Below are positions 9,204 through 19,703 of a DNA stretch of 64,000 nucleotides, piece by piece; the stretch's first letter is position 1; every line of letters begins with the position of its first letter. This stretch comes from UBA6623 sp965238125 (GTDB lineage Bacteria; Acidobacteriota; Terriglobia; Bryobacterales; UBA6623). A model generated the notes under the pieces. It saw nothing but the letters and a program-made list of their open reading frames with translations. It searched no databases and was not told the origin of the DNA. Where the stretch lies: positions 2,170,001 to 2,234,000 of the forward strand of contig OZ250179.1 in the NCBI GenBank assembly GCA_965238125.1, in the 5' to 3' direction. Position numbers and translations under genes: made by a program.

Positions 9204-9646
9204 AGCTATCTTCTCTCCGACGTCTCGCCGACTTCCGGCGTCAACAACTCGACGTCGCGGAAGCCGAACTGGCGCGACTTCGCGGTCAACACAACGGTTA
9301 CGAAAGCGAAATTCGAATGGCGGCGGCGGATTCGATCAAGGCCCGCGATCAAGCCGCGGGGCGGGCCCAGACCGACGGCAGCTCGTTGACGGCGCTCCAA
9401 GACCACCTCGACTTTCTCGAGCTGCGGCAAAACCGGTCGGCCCATGCCGCGGCCCAACTCGAGCAGGAAATCGCGCAACAAGTGGCCGTTGTGTTGGCGG
9501 CCCGGCGCGAGTTCGAGATCGTCGGGCGATTGCTCGAGAAACAACGCCGGCTGGAACGGCTGCGCGTTGATCGCGTCGAACAGGCCCGGGCGGACGAGTG
9601 GTTCCTGACGAGACTGTCGCGCCGTCGGCGGGAGCGCTCGCGGTAG
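9200..9646 (+). CDS. fliJ: Flagellar export chaperone FliJ
   Basis: Coiled-coil stalk protein that inserts into the FliI hexamer and escorts chaperones. The protein is 148 residues, almost entirely helical with heptad-like Leu/Ala spacing (RRLADFRRQQLDVAEAELAR). It ends in a basic tail (RLSRRRRERSR). Sequence conservation in this family is low, so the call rests on size, coiled coil and position after fliI. GTG start overlapping the fliI stop. No further flagellar genes follow because an IS element sits 83 bp downstream. Confidence 0.85.
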   Translation: MKLSSLRRLADFRRQQLDVAEAELARLRGQHNGYESEIRMAAADSIKARDQAAGRAQTDGSSLTALQDHLDFLELRQNRSAHAAAQLEQEIAQQVAVVLAARREFEIVGRLLEKQRRLERLRVDRVEQARADEWFLTRLSRRRRERSR

Positions 9647-9729
9647 GGAGAGCAGCGGCGGCCGAGTAACCACTCGGGATTTTCGAAAGAGCGGGCGTGT
9701 CCGTAGGGAGACCGCGGAGGGTCACTTAG

Positions 9730-11395
9730 CCCGGATTTCCACTTTAGTTTCGGTTCTGCTAACCATCGGGTGGACTCGGACGCCTTTATTTATGCGGGCT
9801 TGAAAGCACTCAAGGCGCTGAGGAGATCAACACCCAATGGGTGAAAAAGAAAACAAACCGTTTCAGCTCACCTTCAATGGATTTCTCAAGGTCGATTTCC
9901 AAGGATCGCGAGTCACCTCGGATGGCGGGCTGATTCTCATTCGCGAACTGGACGAACGACTCGGACTAGGCAAGCTGATAGACGAGCATCTGACGGATTC
10001 GCGGCAAGGCTCGAACAAGAAGTTCCCGTTCGTCGATCTGCTGCGACAGTCGGTCTACTCCCGCTTGGCGGGCTACGAGGATCTCAACGACGCCGTTCGT
10101 GTCTCCGCCGATCCAACCTTTCGGCTGATTGGCTCGAAGAAGAACTGGGATCGCGGCGCGGCGCTGACCTCCCGGCTGCAGAGCTTCGAGACCGCCATGC
10201 TCGCCGGCGACGAGAATCTGATCGGGCTGATGGCGGTGAACCGCGAGTTGATCGCGCAAGCCGAGGCCGGTGATGACTCCGCGTGCGTCGTGCTGGACAT
10301 GGACTCTACCGAGAGCCCCGTCCACGGCCGGCAGGAAGGCAGCGCCTACAACGGCCACTTCGAGTCGGTCTGCTACCACCCACTGTTGCTGTTCAACCAG
10401 CACGGCGATTGCTTGGCGGCAAAGTTGCGACCGGGCAACGTGTCCAGCGCCGAGGACTGGGACGAGCTGCTGCTGCCGGAAATCGAACGCCAACAGGCGG
10501 AGGGCAAACAGGTGACGTTCCGGGCCGATGCCGCCTTCGCCAAGCCGGATATTTACGAGACGTTGGAGGAGCGCGGCGTGGACTACGTGATTCGCATCCC
10601 GGCCAACAAGAGCCTGGAGCTGGAGATCGAAGATATCCTGTTTCGTCCGCCGGGCAGGCCGAGCGCAAAGCCCCTGGTGCGCTACAGGAGCTTTCGGTAT
10701 CAGGCCGCGAGCTGGTCGAAGTCCCGGCGGGTTGTTGCGAAGGTCGAGCATCACCAAGGTGAGTTGTTTCCTCGCGTCGGTTTCATCGTCACGAGCATGG
10801 CCTTGCCGAGCCGCTCGCTGGTGCGGTTCTACAACAAGCGCGGCACGGCGGAGCAGTGGATCAAGGAAGGCAAACAAGCGACGCATTGGACAAGGCTGTC
10901 ATGCCATCGGTTCCGGGCCAACGAAGTGCGACTGCAACTCAGCGTGCTGGCCTATAACCTGGGGAACCTATGGCGGAGGCTCGGGCTGCCGCAACGGATC
11001 AAGAGCTGGTCGCTGACGAGCTTGCAACAGCGCCTGATGAAGACGGGCGGTAGGCTGGTCAAGCATGCGCGGTACTATTGGCTGCTGTTGGCCGAAGGAC
11101 ATCTGAACCGGCGGCTGTTCGGCGACATGCTGCATAGGATCTGGGCGCTGCCTGTGCCGGGTGGGTAGCGTTGCCCGGGCGAGGATCAACAGTTTTTGGC
11201 TCCAAAAAGGTTTCGCAGGGAGCAGTGTCGGCCGGAGCGCCGTTCAGTCCGCTCAATCAACGTCTGTGAGCGGACGGACGAGCCCTGGCGCCTACCGGCG
11301 GAGGTGATGTGCAGGGTTCAGCGCGAAAAGACGTGGTATTCGGCGCAGCGGGGGTGTATCCTGTGACCGTGCCAGGGCCAAAATGGAAATCCTGG
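9730..11395 (+). mobile_element. IS1380-family insertion sequence, copy A
   Basis: 1666-bp element. Left end CCCGGATTTCCACTTT and inverted right end CCAGGATTTCCATTTT match at 14 of 16. It is flanked by a perfect 5-bp duplication CTTAG (9725-9729 and 11396-11400). It carries one transposase gene and about 230 bp of non-coding 3' sequence. Its 5' non-coding part differs strongly from copies B and C, so it is a divergent, earlier or separate isoform. It lies directly after the flagellar operon. Confidence 0.95.
9837..11168 (+). CDS. IS1380-family DDE transposase (copy A)
   Basis: 443-residue cut-and-paste transposase. The N-terminal signature VTSDGGLILIRELDERLGL and the RNase H-like core are typical of the IS1380 group. 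Acidic residues fit the DDE triad: LDMDSTESPVHG, TFRADAAFAKPD and the glutamate in RGTAEQWIKEGKQ. The C-terminus (LMKTGGRLVKHARYYWLLL) matches the family. It differs from copies B and C at scattered positions, for example LIRELDE versus LVRELDE. The frame is intact, so it may be active. Confidence 0.95.
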   Translation: MGEKENKPFQLTFNGFLKVDFQGSRVTSDGGLILIRELDERLGLGKLIDEHLTDSRQGSNKKFPFVDLLRQSVYSRLAGYEDLNDAVRVSADPTFRLIGSKKNWDRGAALTSRLQSFETAMLAGDENLIGLMAVNRELIAQAEAGDDSACVVLDMDSTESPVHGRQEGSAYNGHFESVCYHPLLLFNQHGDCLAAKLRPGNVSSAEDWDELLLPEIERQQAEGKQVTFRADAAFAKPDIYETLEERGVDYVIRIPANKSLELEIEDILFRPPGRPSAKPLVRYRSFRYQAASWSKSRRVVAKVEHHQGELFPRVGFIVTSMALPSRSLVRFYNKRGTAEQWIKEGKQATHWTRLSCHRFRANEVRLQLSVLAYNLGNLWRRLGLPQRIKSWSLTSLQQRLMKTGGRLVKHARYYWLLLAEGHLNRRLFGDMLHRIWALPVPGG

Positions 11396-11630
11396 CTTAG
11401 ATTCGTAACTCTATCCTTTCGGAAACCGGACTCTTCGGGGATGCTTCCGGGTCTCGGTTTGAGTCCGAACCAGCGGCGATTGGGGCCGTCGCGGCTCTTT
11501 CCGTTCCACCCATCACGCTAGTCTGGAATTTTTTGTTCTTTTGCTTTCAATCATTTAGTGTTTACCTGTTGGTCTAGAAGCAGAAGGTTGATGGTAGCCT
11601 TTGGCTAGACATCTCCTTTGTGGACTGGAC

Positions 11631-11670
11631 GCCCCTCGTGCTTGCTAAGCCGAGGGGCATTCTTCTTCTC
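11631..11670 (+). terminator. Rho-independent terminator candidate
   Basis: Perfect 8-bp stem GCCCCTCG (11631-11638) with CGAGGGGC (11651-11658), a 12-nt loop, then a T-rich tail ATTCTTCTTCT. It could end the flagellar message that existed before the IS arrived, or IS read-through. The rest of 11401-11801 shows no gene I can support. Confidence 0.6.
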
Positions 11671-11801
11671 GCGGGGCCCTAACTCCAGCTAAGAGTCTTC
11701 CAGTCGGCGGATCTCATCCCGTCTCGGGTTGAGAGACCGCCCTCGTTGCGCGCGAGCGTACGGACTTGGGATGACGGACCCGCCTATCGAAAGTGAACGC
11801 C

Positions 11802-13385
11802 ATGAAAAAACGCATCTTGTTCTCGATCATCTTGTCCGCGTCGTCTCTGATCGGACAAACCAAAGTGGAGCTGACCGAACAGGTCAAGGGCGCGCTGGCG
11901 CCGGTGAACGGCGGAACCGGGGTTTCGGCCTGCGCGGAAGGCGAGACGTTGGTTTGGCAATCCGGAGCCTTCGTCTGTTCCACGGTCAGCGGCGTCGGAG
12001 CCGACGACACGCGTCTGATCGCTTCTGACTTTGACTTTTCGCAAGCGCCGGGAGGAAACCTCAATGCTTCCAGCCCGGCGACGGTAACCCTGACGCCTTG
12101 CCCATCGGGAGTCGACGGGGCGAACACAAATCATTTCCTGCGAATCCTCGATTCGGTGGCCGGCGATGAAAACGTCTTGATCACCGGCGGATCTTGCACC
12201 AGCGCCGCCTCCTCGGGGACCGTGCAGTTTACGCCCTCTCTGAGTCATACGTCGGCCAACTGGACGCTGGACAGCGCCTCGGGCGGCGTCCAGGAGGCGG
12301 TGTGGGAGGCAGGGAAAGGAAAGTTCGTGTACCTGGACGGTCTCAGCAACGTTTGGGCCACGATTTCCATTCCTCGGACCAGCGTCAGCATCGTCGGAAA
12401 GGGCCACGGCACTTCCGGATCACGCATCCTTCCGAAAGTGGACTCCCTGACCGTTTTCTCCTTTGACCCATCGGTAAGCCTAACGCGGTTTCGCGCGGAA
12501 AACTTCGAAGTCAACGCCACTTCCTTGGGCAACAACACCGTCACCGTCTTTCAGGGAACTGACGTGATTGATACGTACTTCAACCATCTTTACTTCCAGG
12601 ATACGTTTGAAGCCTTCCATTTGGACGGCGACGGCATCACGGTTCGGGACACCACGATTCGCGGGACGGTAACCGCGTTCTTTGGTGACGAAACCGGTTC
12701 AGATCGCACCTTTCATCTCCTGATCGATGGCTGGCAGCAAACCGCGGCCGGGCTTCAATACACTACGTCGGTGCCTCCGATTACCTTTCAGAGGGTGGTC
12801 AACGGCTTCATTCGAAACGTAGTGTTTCGGGATTTGAACAACACAGCGACCCATGCCATCGTTCTCACGAATGCTTGCGAGGGAGTGCAAGTCACCGACA
12901 GCATTATCGTGAACTCCCAGGGAGGAATCCTACTCGAGGAGACGACGGTCGGCCCGGAAACCAAAGCAGCGGATTGGACGCTGATCGACAACGTTATGTG
13001 CGACCAAATCGGAACGATTTGCGTCGACATCGAGGGCAACGCCAAATTTACGACGATCAACCAGCTCTACGATACGAATCCCGACGCGGGCGCGCGAGCC
13101 GGCGTGTTGATACGGTCGAGCGCCTTCACTACCGGTACCAGCGTTACCCAGAGCGTCTTTCAGAATATGGTCACCGGTTACACCGGCATTGAAGTGGAGG
13201 CCGGCGTGAATTGGTTCGTTCTTTCGAGCAACTTCTTTTGGGGGAACGTGGGCTCTTCCATCGTGGTCAAACCCGGTTCGAGCAACCGGTATGTGATCAC
13301 CCATAACTTCCTGGACGGCACGGCGTCCTTCATTACCGACGGCGGAACCGGCGCGGACAAGCATGTGGCCGGGAACGTGCCTTAA
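11802..13385 (+). CDS. Exported right-handed beta-helix protein
   Basis: 527-residue protein with a hydrophobic N-terminal export segment (KKRILFSIILSASSLIGQ). A linker follows (VNGGTGVSACAEGETL), similar to those of phage tail-spike or collar-like proteins. The main domain is a series of roughly 22-25-residue beta rungs rich in N, T, V and I, such as IVNSQGGILLEETTV, TLIDNVMCDQIGTICVDI and VFQNMVTGYTGIEVEAGVN, as in pectate-lyase-3 and tail-spike folds. No catalytic residues can be assigned. I chose ATG 11802 over the GTG nine bases upstream because KKR then starts the signal. Function could be polysaccharide binding or cleavage. Confidence 0.75.
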   Translation: MKKRILFSIILSASSLIGQTKVELTEQVKGALAPVNGGTGVSACAEGETLVWQSGAFVCSTVSGVGADDTRLIASDFDFSQAPGGNLNASSPATVTLTPCPSGVDGANTNHFLRILDSVAGDENVLITGGSCTSAASSGTVQFTPSLSHTSANWTLDSASGGVQEAVWEAGKGKFVYLDGLSNVWATISIPRTSVSIVGKGHGTSGSRILPKVDSLTVFSFDPSVSLTRFRAENFEVNATSLGNNTVTVFQGTDVIDTYFNHLYFQDTFEAFHLDGDGITVRDTTIRGTVTAFFGDETGSDRTFHLLIDGWQQTAAGLQYTTSVPPITFQRVVNGFIRNVVFRDLNNTATHAIVLTNACEGVQVTDSIIVNSQGGILLEETTVGPETKAADWTLIDNVMCDQIGTICVDIEGNAKFTTINQLYDTNPDAGARAGVLIRSSAFTTGTSVTQSVFQNMVTGYTGIEVEAGVNWFVLSSNFFWGNVGSSIVVKPGSSNRYVITHNFLDGTASFITDGGTGADKHVAGNVP

Positions 13386-13660
13386 CCTTCACGAATGGGA
13401 CGTTGGACTCGGGCGCGCGGGATCGACGGTGACGTCGAACGCTCCGGTCTTGGTGTGGACCAGAGCCGTCGTTGTGGCCGGGGTCCAACGTCCTTCTTCC
13501 AACAATCCGCCCAAGGCCCGGTCATGCAACCATTCCTTTTCAAAACAGCTCATTGTCAGTAGACGGGTGCCGGGCGGCCGTCCCTCGTACTGACCGCTCC
13601 GTCCCGTAGCTCACCTCCAGCGACCACAATCAAAGCCGTAGGAACGCGCAACTCGTGGGG

Positions 13661-13666
13661 TAGAAT
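13661..13666 (+). promoter_or_regulatory. Candidate -10 box, possibly leaderless start
   Basis: TAGAAT ends 6 bp before the ATG at 13673, so transcription would begin at or next to the start codon. The same TAGAAT hexamer precedes the tRNA-Sec genes at 19952 and 21658. No clear -35 is visible. The gap 13386-13660 has no supported gene. Confidence 0.4.
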
Positions 13667-13672
13667 AGGACC

Positions 13673-14665
13673 ATGGATGCCGTCAAAACGCTGAGGCTGT
13701 ACGTGGTACTCGGCCTGTGTCTGTGGGCCTCGACGGCATGGGCGCAGGAGGCCGCGCCGGGCACGGAGGCCCCCTCCTCCCCCGGCGAAACCCCAAAAGC
13801 CCTCCCCGAGCCTCCCACGAACGCTCTAGACAAAGCGCAGTTGGAATTTTATCTACGCCATCTCTATATTTGGGCCCCGGAATTCAAGGTCGAAGTCGGG
13901 GACTTCACTCCCTCCGAGATCGCGGGCCTGCTTAGGACAGAAGTGAAAGTTTCCTTCCGGCTGACCTCGCAGGTGAAGATCTTCCTCGTCAGTGAAGACG
14001 GCAAACACATCCTCGACGGGGCTCGCTACCAAATTGCCGGGAACCCCTTCCGCCTCAATCTCGACAAGATCGATATGCTCGACTTGCCCGGTTTCGGTAC
14101 CGAAGGCGCGCCCGTCGCCATTGTCGTGTATAGCGATTTTCAGTGCCCTCACTGCGCTCGCGAGGCACGGACGCTACGGACGCAGCTCGTGGAAGAGTAC
14201 CCGTATGACGTACGGGTCTACTATCGCGATTTTCCGCTCCCGAAACACAAGTGGGCCGGGCAGGCCGCGATCGCCGGGCAATGTCTTCGGGACGAGGATA
14301 ATTCCGACATTTACTGGGAGTATTTCGACTGGGTTTTTGCCGCCCAGAAGGAAATCAATCCGCAAAACTTCAACGAAAAGCTGAACGGGTTTCTCGCTGA
14401 ACACAACATCGACGCGCTTCAGGTATCGCAATGTCTCGAGTCGGAGGAAAGCGCGGCGAAACTCAAGGACTCCATACAGGAAGGCGCCGGCGTCGGAGTT
14501 CGCTCCACGCCGACGATGTTCGTCAACGGCCGCAGGGTTGGGTCGGTGAAATGGCCCCGCCTGAAGCAAATCATTGACAGCGAGCTGGCCTACCAGGAAG
14601 TGGTCCACAACGCCGGCGATGACTGCGGTTGCTCGATTACGCCGCAAATTCCGGGCTTTGAATAG
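13673..14665 (+). CDS. DsbA-like thioredoxin-fold protein, exported
   Basis: 330-residue periplasmic thiol oxidoreductase (DsbA/Thioredoxin_4 type). A cleavable signal peptide is visible (LRLYVVLGLCLWASTAWAQ). A proline-rich linker and a 70-residue N-terminal extension follow, then the thioredoxin fold: VVYSDFQCPHCAREAR with the CPHC active site near residue 157, and the cis-proline loop GVRSTPTMFVNGRR near 281. A late Cys pair (DDCGCS) lies close to the C-terminus. It probably oxidises or isomerises disulfides in exported proteins. No clear Shine-Dalgarno is present, fitting the leaderless promoter. Confidence 0.9.
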   Translation: MDAVKTLRLYVVLGLCLWASTAWAQEAAPGTEAPSSPGETPKALPEPPTNALDKAQLEFYLRHLYIWAPEFKVEVGDFTPSEIAGLLRTEVKVSFRLTSQVKIFLVSEDGKHILDGARYQIAGNPFRLNLDKIDMLDLPGFGTEGAPVAIVVYSDFQCPHCAREARTLRTQLVEEYPYDVRVYYRDFPLPKHKWAGQAAIAGQCLRDEDNSDIYWEYFDWVFAAQKEINPQNFNEKLNGFLAEHNIDALQVSQCLESEESAAKLKDSIQEGAGVGVRSTPTMFVNGRRVGSVKWPRLKQIIDSELAYQEVVHNAGDDCGCSITPQIPGFE

Positions 14666-14739
14666 GCTGCCGACGTTTCGTGGCCGCCGAGTCGACTTGA
14701 GCGTGCCGCGGAAAGCGGTTACCGACCCGAGAGAGTTTC

Positions 14740-16572
14740 ATGCGATCTTATTCCCCACGACGGATTGCCGCTCCCCTGCTTGTTCTCGTTCTCCTGCTGC
14801 CGCTCCCAAGCGTTGCGGCCAAGCTTGCCGAGGCCGACCCGGGACGCTATCTCGAACACATCAAGTACCTCGCCGCCCCCGAACGCGAGGGGCGCGACGC
14901 GGGCTCGGCCGGCTTGGAACAAGCCGCGAACTACATCGCCGAGCGCTTCAGGGAATACGGTCTCAAGCCCATGGGCAACGGCGGTTCTTACCTCCAACCC
15001 TTCACGGTAACCACCGGGGCGACGATGGGAGAGGGCAATCGGCTGACCGTGCTCCAGGGCGAAAAGTCCCTCTCGTTGCAGCCCGGCGAAGACTACGTTC
15101 CGGTGAATTTTTCTTCCAACGGTTCGGTCAGCGGCCGGGTCGTCTTCGCCGGGTACGGCGCCGCAGCGGATGAGTTTGACTACGACGACTACCATCACCT
15201 GGACGTCAAGGGAAAGATCGTTGTCGTCGTGCGATACGAACCCAAGCGCTTTTCCAAGAGCAACGGCAAGTCGCGGCCTCACACCCATCACGCCCATCTG
15301 ATCACGAAGGCCATCGAGGCCCGCAATCGCGGAGCCAAGGCCCTTCTGCTGGTCAACGGCCGCTTGGAAGGCGAAAAGGACGACTTGCTACTGAAGTTCG
15401 GGGGCGTCAGCGGCCCCGACGACGCGGGCATCTTGATGGCCCAGGTTAAAAACGATCTAGTCAACGGATGGCTCAAAGAAGAAGGCGAATCGCTGACGAG
15501 CCTTCAAGACGCCATCGATGAAAAGCAAAGCCCTCGCTCTTTCACGTTTGACGAATCGCTGCGGGTTTCGATCGAGATCGACATCGAGCGCGAGCAAGCC
15601 GAGGTGCACAACGTCGCCGGCTACATCCCGGGGAACAGTAGCGAGTACGTTGTCTTAGGGGCGCACTACGACCATCTCGGGTTTGGGGGCCAAAACTCAT
15701 TGGCGCCGAGAAAAATCGGCCAAGTCCACCACGGCGCCGATGACAACGCCTCCGGCACGGCGGGACTCTTGGAGTTGGCCAGACTCTTTGCCGGCCGGGC
15801 GGGCGCTCTTGATCGCGGTGTCCTCTTCCTGGCGTTTGCCGGAGAGGAAATCGGCTTGCTCGGTTCGTCGCACTGGGTCAACAACCCGACCCTCGAACTC
15901 GACGACGCCGTGGCCATGCTCAACATGGACATGATCGGACGCGTCCAAAAACGTCGCATCTATCTGGGCGGCGTCGGGACGGGATCAGGTCTCGAAGACA
16001 TTGTCAGCGACGTAAGCGACAACTACGATTTCCAAATCGATCGGTCCAAGTCCGGCTACAGCGCCAGTGATCACACGTCCTTTGTCGGGAAAAACGTTCC
16101 GGTCCTTTTCTTTTTTTCCGGCTTGCACGGCGATTACCACAAACCCTCCGACACCTGGGACAAAATCGACAGCGCCTCGGCGAGCGAGTTGGTCAACCTC
16201 ATAGGCGATGTCGCCTCACGCTTGGTCGCAGTCGAGAAGCGCCCGAGATTCGTGAAGGTCGAACGCGCCTCCCACGGCAGCCACGTAGGCGGTACGGGCG
16301 GCGGCTACGGGCCGTGGTTTGGGTCGGTGCCTGATTTCGGCCCGGTGGAAACAGGAGTCAAGTTCGCCGACATCCAGCCCGGCTCTCCGGCCGACAAAGC
16401 GGGCGTCAAGGCAAACGATATTCTGATCGAGTTCGGCGGCAGCCCGGTGCAAAACCTCTACGATTTCACGCATGCCCTGCGGGCCCACAAGGTCGGAGAT
16501 GTTGTTGAAGTGAAGGTGCTGCGCGAAGGCAACGAAATTGCCGCCACAGTGACCCTCGAACAACGGCGCTGA
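14740..16572 (+). CDS. M28-family metallopeptidase with PDZ domain
   Basis: 610-residue exported aminopeptidase-like zinc enzyme. Signal peptide LLVLVLLLPLPSVAA; protease-associated (PA) insert around residues 120-270; M28 catalytic domain with the metal ligands in order: GAHYDHLG, GADDNASG, FAGEEIGLLGS, LNMDMIGR and SDHTSFVG. A C-terminal PDZ domain starts near 525 (VKFADIQPGSPADKAGVKANDILIEF, read here in parts) and probably binds C-termini or tunes substrate choice. All ligands are present, so it should be active in the periplasm. It follows the DsbA-like gene by 74 bp and may be co-transcribed. Confidence 0.93.
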   Translation: MRSYSPRRIAAPLLVLVLLLPLPSVAAKLAEADPGRYLEHIKYLAAPEREGRDAGSAGLEQAANYIAERFREYGLKPMGNGGSYLQPFTVTTGATMGEGNRLTVLQGEKSLSLQPGEDYVPVNFSSNGSVSGRVVFAGYGAAADEFDYDDYHHLDVKGKIVVVVRYEPKRFSKSNGKSRPHTHHAHLITKAIEARNRGAKALLLVNGRLEGEKDDLLLKFGGVSGPDDAGILMAQVKNDLVNGWLKEEGESLTSLQDAIDEKQSPRSFTFDESLRVSIEIDIEREQAEVHNVAGYIPGNSSEYVVLGAHYDHLGFGGQNSLAPRKIGQVHHGADDNASGTAGLLELARLFAGRAGALDRGVLFLAFAGEEIGLLGSSHWVNNPTLELDDAVAMLNMDMIGRVQKRRIYLGGVGTGSGLEDIVSDVSDNYDFQIDRSKSGYSASDHTSFVGKNVPVLFFFSGLHGDYHKPSDTWDKIDSASASELVNLIGDVASRLVAVEKRPRFVKVERASHGSHVGGTGGGYGPWFGSVPDFGPVETGVKFADIQPGSPADKAGVKANDILIEFGGSPVQNLYDFTHALRAHKVGDVVEVKVLREGNEIAATVTLEQRR

Positions 16573-16638
16573 TGGACCTGCGCTGACTTCGCGCCCGTCG
16601 GCATGTGTCGGGTCGGCCGGCGCCCAGCCTCGGCATGA

Positions 16639-16887
16639 TCCCAAACCGAGCCGCGCGCGTGAGCAAGCGGTATGCGATGAAGTGCATTCAACCCGAAGGG
16701 CGGTTTCGGGAGCGCGAGGCCCAGTGCCGGGCGTGAAACCCTTATCCGACAGAACCACGCCGGTAACGGCGTGAGCAAATGACTATCGAGAAAGGCCCCA
16801 GGGGGGGTGTTGTAGGACCGTCACCTTCCGGTGCCGGGGCGGGTTCATCGCATACCGCTTGCTCACGCGCGCGGCTCGGTTTGGGAC
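16639..16887. repeat. Perfect 43-bp inverted repeat, 163-bp spacer
   Basis: Arm 1 (16639-16681) contains AACCGAGCCGCGCGCGTGAG, and arm 2 (16845-16887) is its exact reverse complement. The core AACCGAGCCGCG also occurs at about 19900 and 21605, just upstream of the two tRNA-Sec copies, so it is a dispersed motif. The interval 16573-17031 holds no gene I can support. The arms could be ends of a small non-autonomous element or form a long hairpin in RNA. Confidence 0.7.
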
Positions 16888-17031
16888 GCATCCGCTCGAC
16901 CTTTGGACGCCCCTCCCCGCGCGCGATCCACTAGCCGGCACTCCTACCATGGCCTCGCTACGACAAGCGGCGGGCAAGTCCACCCGCCAAGGAGGCGCCC
17001 CATGAACTGTCCCCCATTTCTTCACAGCCCC

Positions 17032-19703
17032 TCACTGCCGGTCGGGGAATTCGGCGAGCCAGTTTTGCACGACTCGGATCACCGGCTCACGGCCTTCTCC
17101 GACGCTTTCGCGCAGGAAGAAGCTCTCGCCGTCGGCGGAGACGTCATAGCGCCCCCATAACGCCCCCTGTAGCAGAGACTCGTCCCGAAACAAACTCTTC
17201 GAAGCCCCGATCGAAAAGCTCGGGGAAAGTGTCACCGGCACGGCGAAAAGCTCACCTTCGTTCCTGTAATACAGCTCTTTGCCGTCCCGGCGCCAAAGCG
17301 GGTCGTTGCCGCCGCCGCTTGAAACCTGCCGCTTTCCACCACCGTCGGGAAACGCCTGGACGTAGACCTCGTAGCGCCCCGATTCCGTCGACTCATACGC
17401 CACGAAACGGCCGTCGGGTGAAAACCTCGCCGCCTTTTCGGCAAATTCCGTGTGAAGAAACCGAACCGCTTCCCTTTCGCCCTTGTCGTCAATCTTCAAG
17501 TACGCGATGTCGAACCCGACTTCGGGTCATTTATCGAGTAGAGAAGGTATTTGCCGTCGCGAGACCAGTCGCTTGGCCACTCATTCAGCTCCGTCGCAAC
17601 CACCGGCCGCGCTTCCCCGCCGCCGTCGGACGATTTCACATAGATATCGGCGTTCTCTTCGCGCCGTCGTGAGAAGAAGGCGATCCGGTTTCCGTTCGGC
17701 GACCACACCGCCATTCCGTCGTTGTTGCGCCCGAACGTGAATCGAGTCGGCACGGCGCGCGCGACCTCCACAACCCAAACGTCAAGGTTTCCCTCCACGT
17801 TCGCTTCGACGGCCACGAGATCACCGTTCGGTGAGCGGGAGACGCTGGCAATCGGGCCGGCGGTCTGGCCAAGCGTTTTGAGCTTTCGGCCTTCGCGGTC
17901 CCGAGAAACGACGACGCTGTTGCGCGTCTCCCCTTGCTCGAGGTAAACCAACGTGCCGTCGTTCGCAACGCTCGGAAAGCGACCCCGCGCCGTCACCGCG
18001 AAAGGTTCGCCCGTAGCCTTACCAGTTTGAGATGCAAACGGCAACGCCAAGATCCCGGAATTTCGAGACGAGTAAAGGATGTGTCCGCCCGCTGAAACAA
18101 AGGGATCGCGCCCTTGGGCCGGCACCTCTTCATCACCGCTCTCCAGGTCATGGATCACGAGGTCTTTGTCTTCACTGTCTTCACTAAACGAACCGCGGCC
18201 GAACAGCACCAAGGTGGAGCCCGCAGCCGCCGGAAACATCCGGAGATTCCACCGGCGATCGGTCTGTGGACCCAAGAGGAGTTTTGGAGTGCCGCCCGCC
18301 GAAGAGACTTCGTGGAGTCCCTGCCCAATATTGAAAAGGATTCGCTCGCCTTCGGGACTCCATGCACCCGAGGGAAATACGAACCGCACGGATGTCGGTA
18401 GCGCGCAAACACGAAGCGCCGGCCCGCCCTCGACCGGCACTTTCTTGAGTTCTTCTCCCGTAAAGAAGCCGACATATCCGCTGTCGGGCGACCAAAAGGG
18501 GGACATTCCCTCTCCGAGTTCGCGTGGTTCGTCGCGGTCGAGGTCCCGCACCCACAGTCTTGCCTGTGTAGCCAACACACCACCGCGCTGATAGACGATG
18601 TGGCGGCCATTGGGCGAAATCACGGCATAGCGAAGGTCGGGGCCGACGGTGAAAGAGAAGCGCCGATGCGGAAGCTCCGCGGCCGGTTCGGACCACAACC
18701 CCAGCACCACGATCACGCCAAGCGCCGCCGCGAAGAGCACCCACGGCAGCCACGTCCCTACGCGACGCCTGTCGGCCTGAGGGGCGGAAGACAGGGAATT
18801 TCCGCCGGCCGCGGTTAGGGGGCCGAATCCTTCGGCTCCGGCCCGCTTTATTCCTACACTCGCCGGCGAACCGGCCGATCCCCCTGACGACAACTCCTTG
18901 CTGAGTCGTCGCAGATCGACGAGCATGTCTTCGACGTGCTGGTAACGATCCTCTCGGTCTTTCTCCAAACTCTTGGCGACAATTCGCTCCAGCTCCATCG
19001 GCAAACCGGCCCGCAAAGCGGTGATCGGCTCCGGCTCCTCGTTGGCGATGGCATAGAGAACGGCCTCTTGCCGCTCTCCCTCGAACGGCAATCGGCCCGT
19101 AACCATCTCATAGATCACAACCCCGAGTGACCAAATATCCGCGCGACGATCGGCGCGCTCGCGGCGAGCTTGCTCGGGCGACATGTAGGCGGGAGTGCCG
19201 AGGATGGTTGCCGTCTTGGTCAGTTGGGATTGCTCGGCCAATTGCGCCAAACCGAAATCCATGATCTTGACGACCCCTTCGGGCGTGACCATCAAATTGG
19301 CGCTTTTGATGTCTCGGTGAACGACGCCTTTCTTGTGCGCGGCCTGAAGGCCCCCCGCCGATTGCACGGCGATGTCGAGCGCCTCCTCAAGCTTGAGGGG
19401 CCGCTCTTTGAGCTTGTCCTTCACGGTTCGGCCCTCGATGTAGGCCATCGCCAGGAAGGTGCGGCCGATCGCCTCGTCGATTTCATGGACCGTGCAGATG
19501 TTGGGGTGGTCGAGCGCCGCCGCCGCTTTTGCCTCTCGCGTGAAACGGTCGCGGGCTTCTTGCTCCTCAACAAGATGAGCGGCGAGAAACTTCAGCGCCA
19601 CCGGACGGTCGAGTCTCGTGTCCTCGGCTTTGTAGACGATCCCCATGCCGCCCTCGCCGAGCTTGGCGGTGATTTTGTAGTGGGATATGGTTTGGCCGAC
19701 CAT
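17032..19703 (-). CDS. Membrane Ser/Thr protein kinase with TolB-like propeller (frameshifted)
   Basis: Hanks-type kinase typical of Acidobacteria. The start is ATG 19703 (MVGQTISHYKITAKLG). N-terminal kinase domain: glycine loop LGEGGMGIVYKA, VALKFL lysine, HRDIKSANLM, DFGLAQ and the activation segment GTPAYMSPEQ. One TM helix (WLPWVLFAAALGVIVVLGLW) follows, then a periplasmic PD40/TolB-like propeller (repeated SPNGxxIxY blades). The frame breaks at a G run near 17515-17517, where a missing G converts SGFDIAYLK into SGSTSRT-stop. The remaining 150 residues, ending VIRVVQNWLAEFPDRQ, continue in the next frame. This may be a sequencing indel or a recent mutation. Confidence 0.88.

Noticed and set aside
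9966..10886. 306-codon frame antisense to the IS1380 transposase
   Set aside because: Equivalent antisense frames appear as an artefact of the transposase coding bias; nothing suggests expression.
14574..15173. Plus-strand frame overlapping the DsbA-like 3' end and the M28 start
   Set aside because: It covers two real genes in another frame, is Arg/Pro-rich and has no family.
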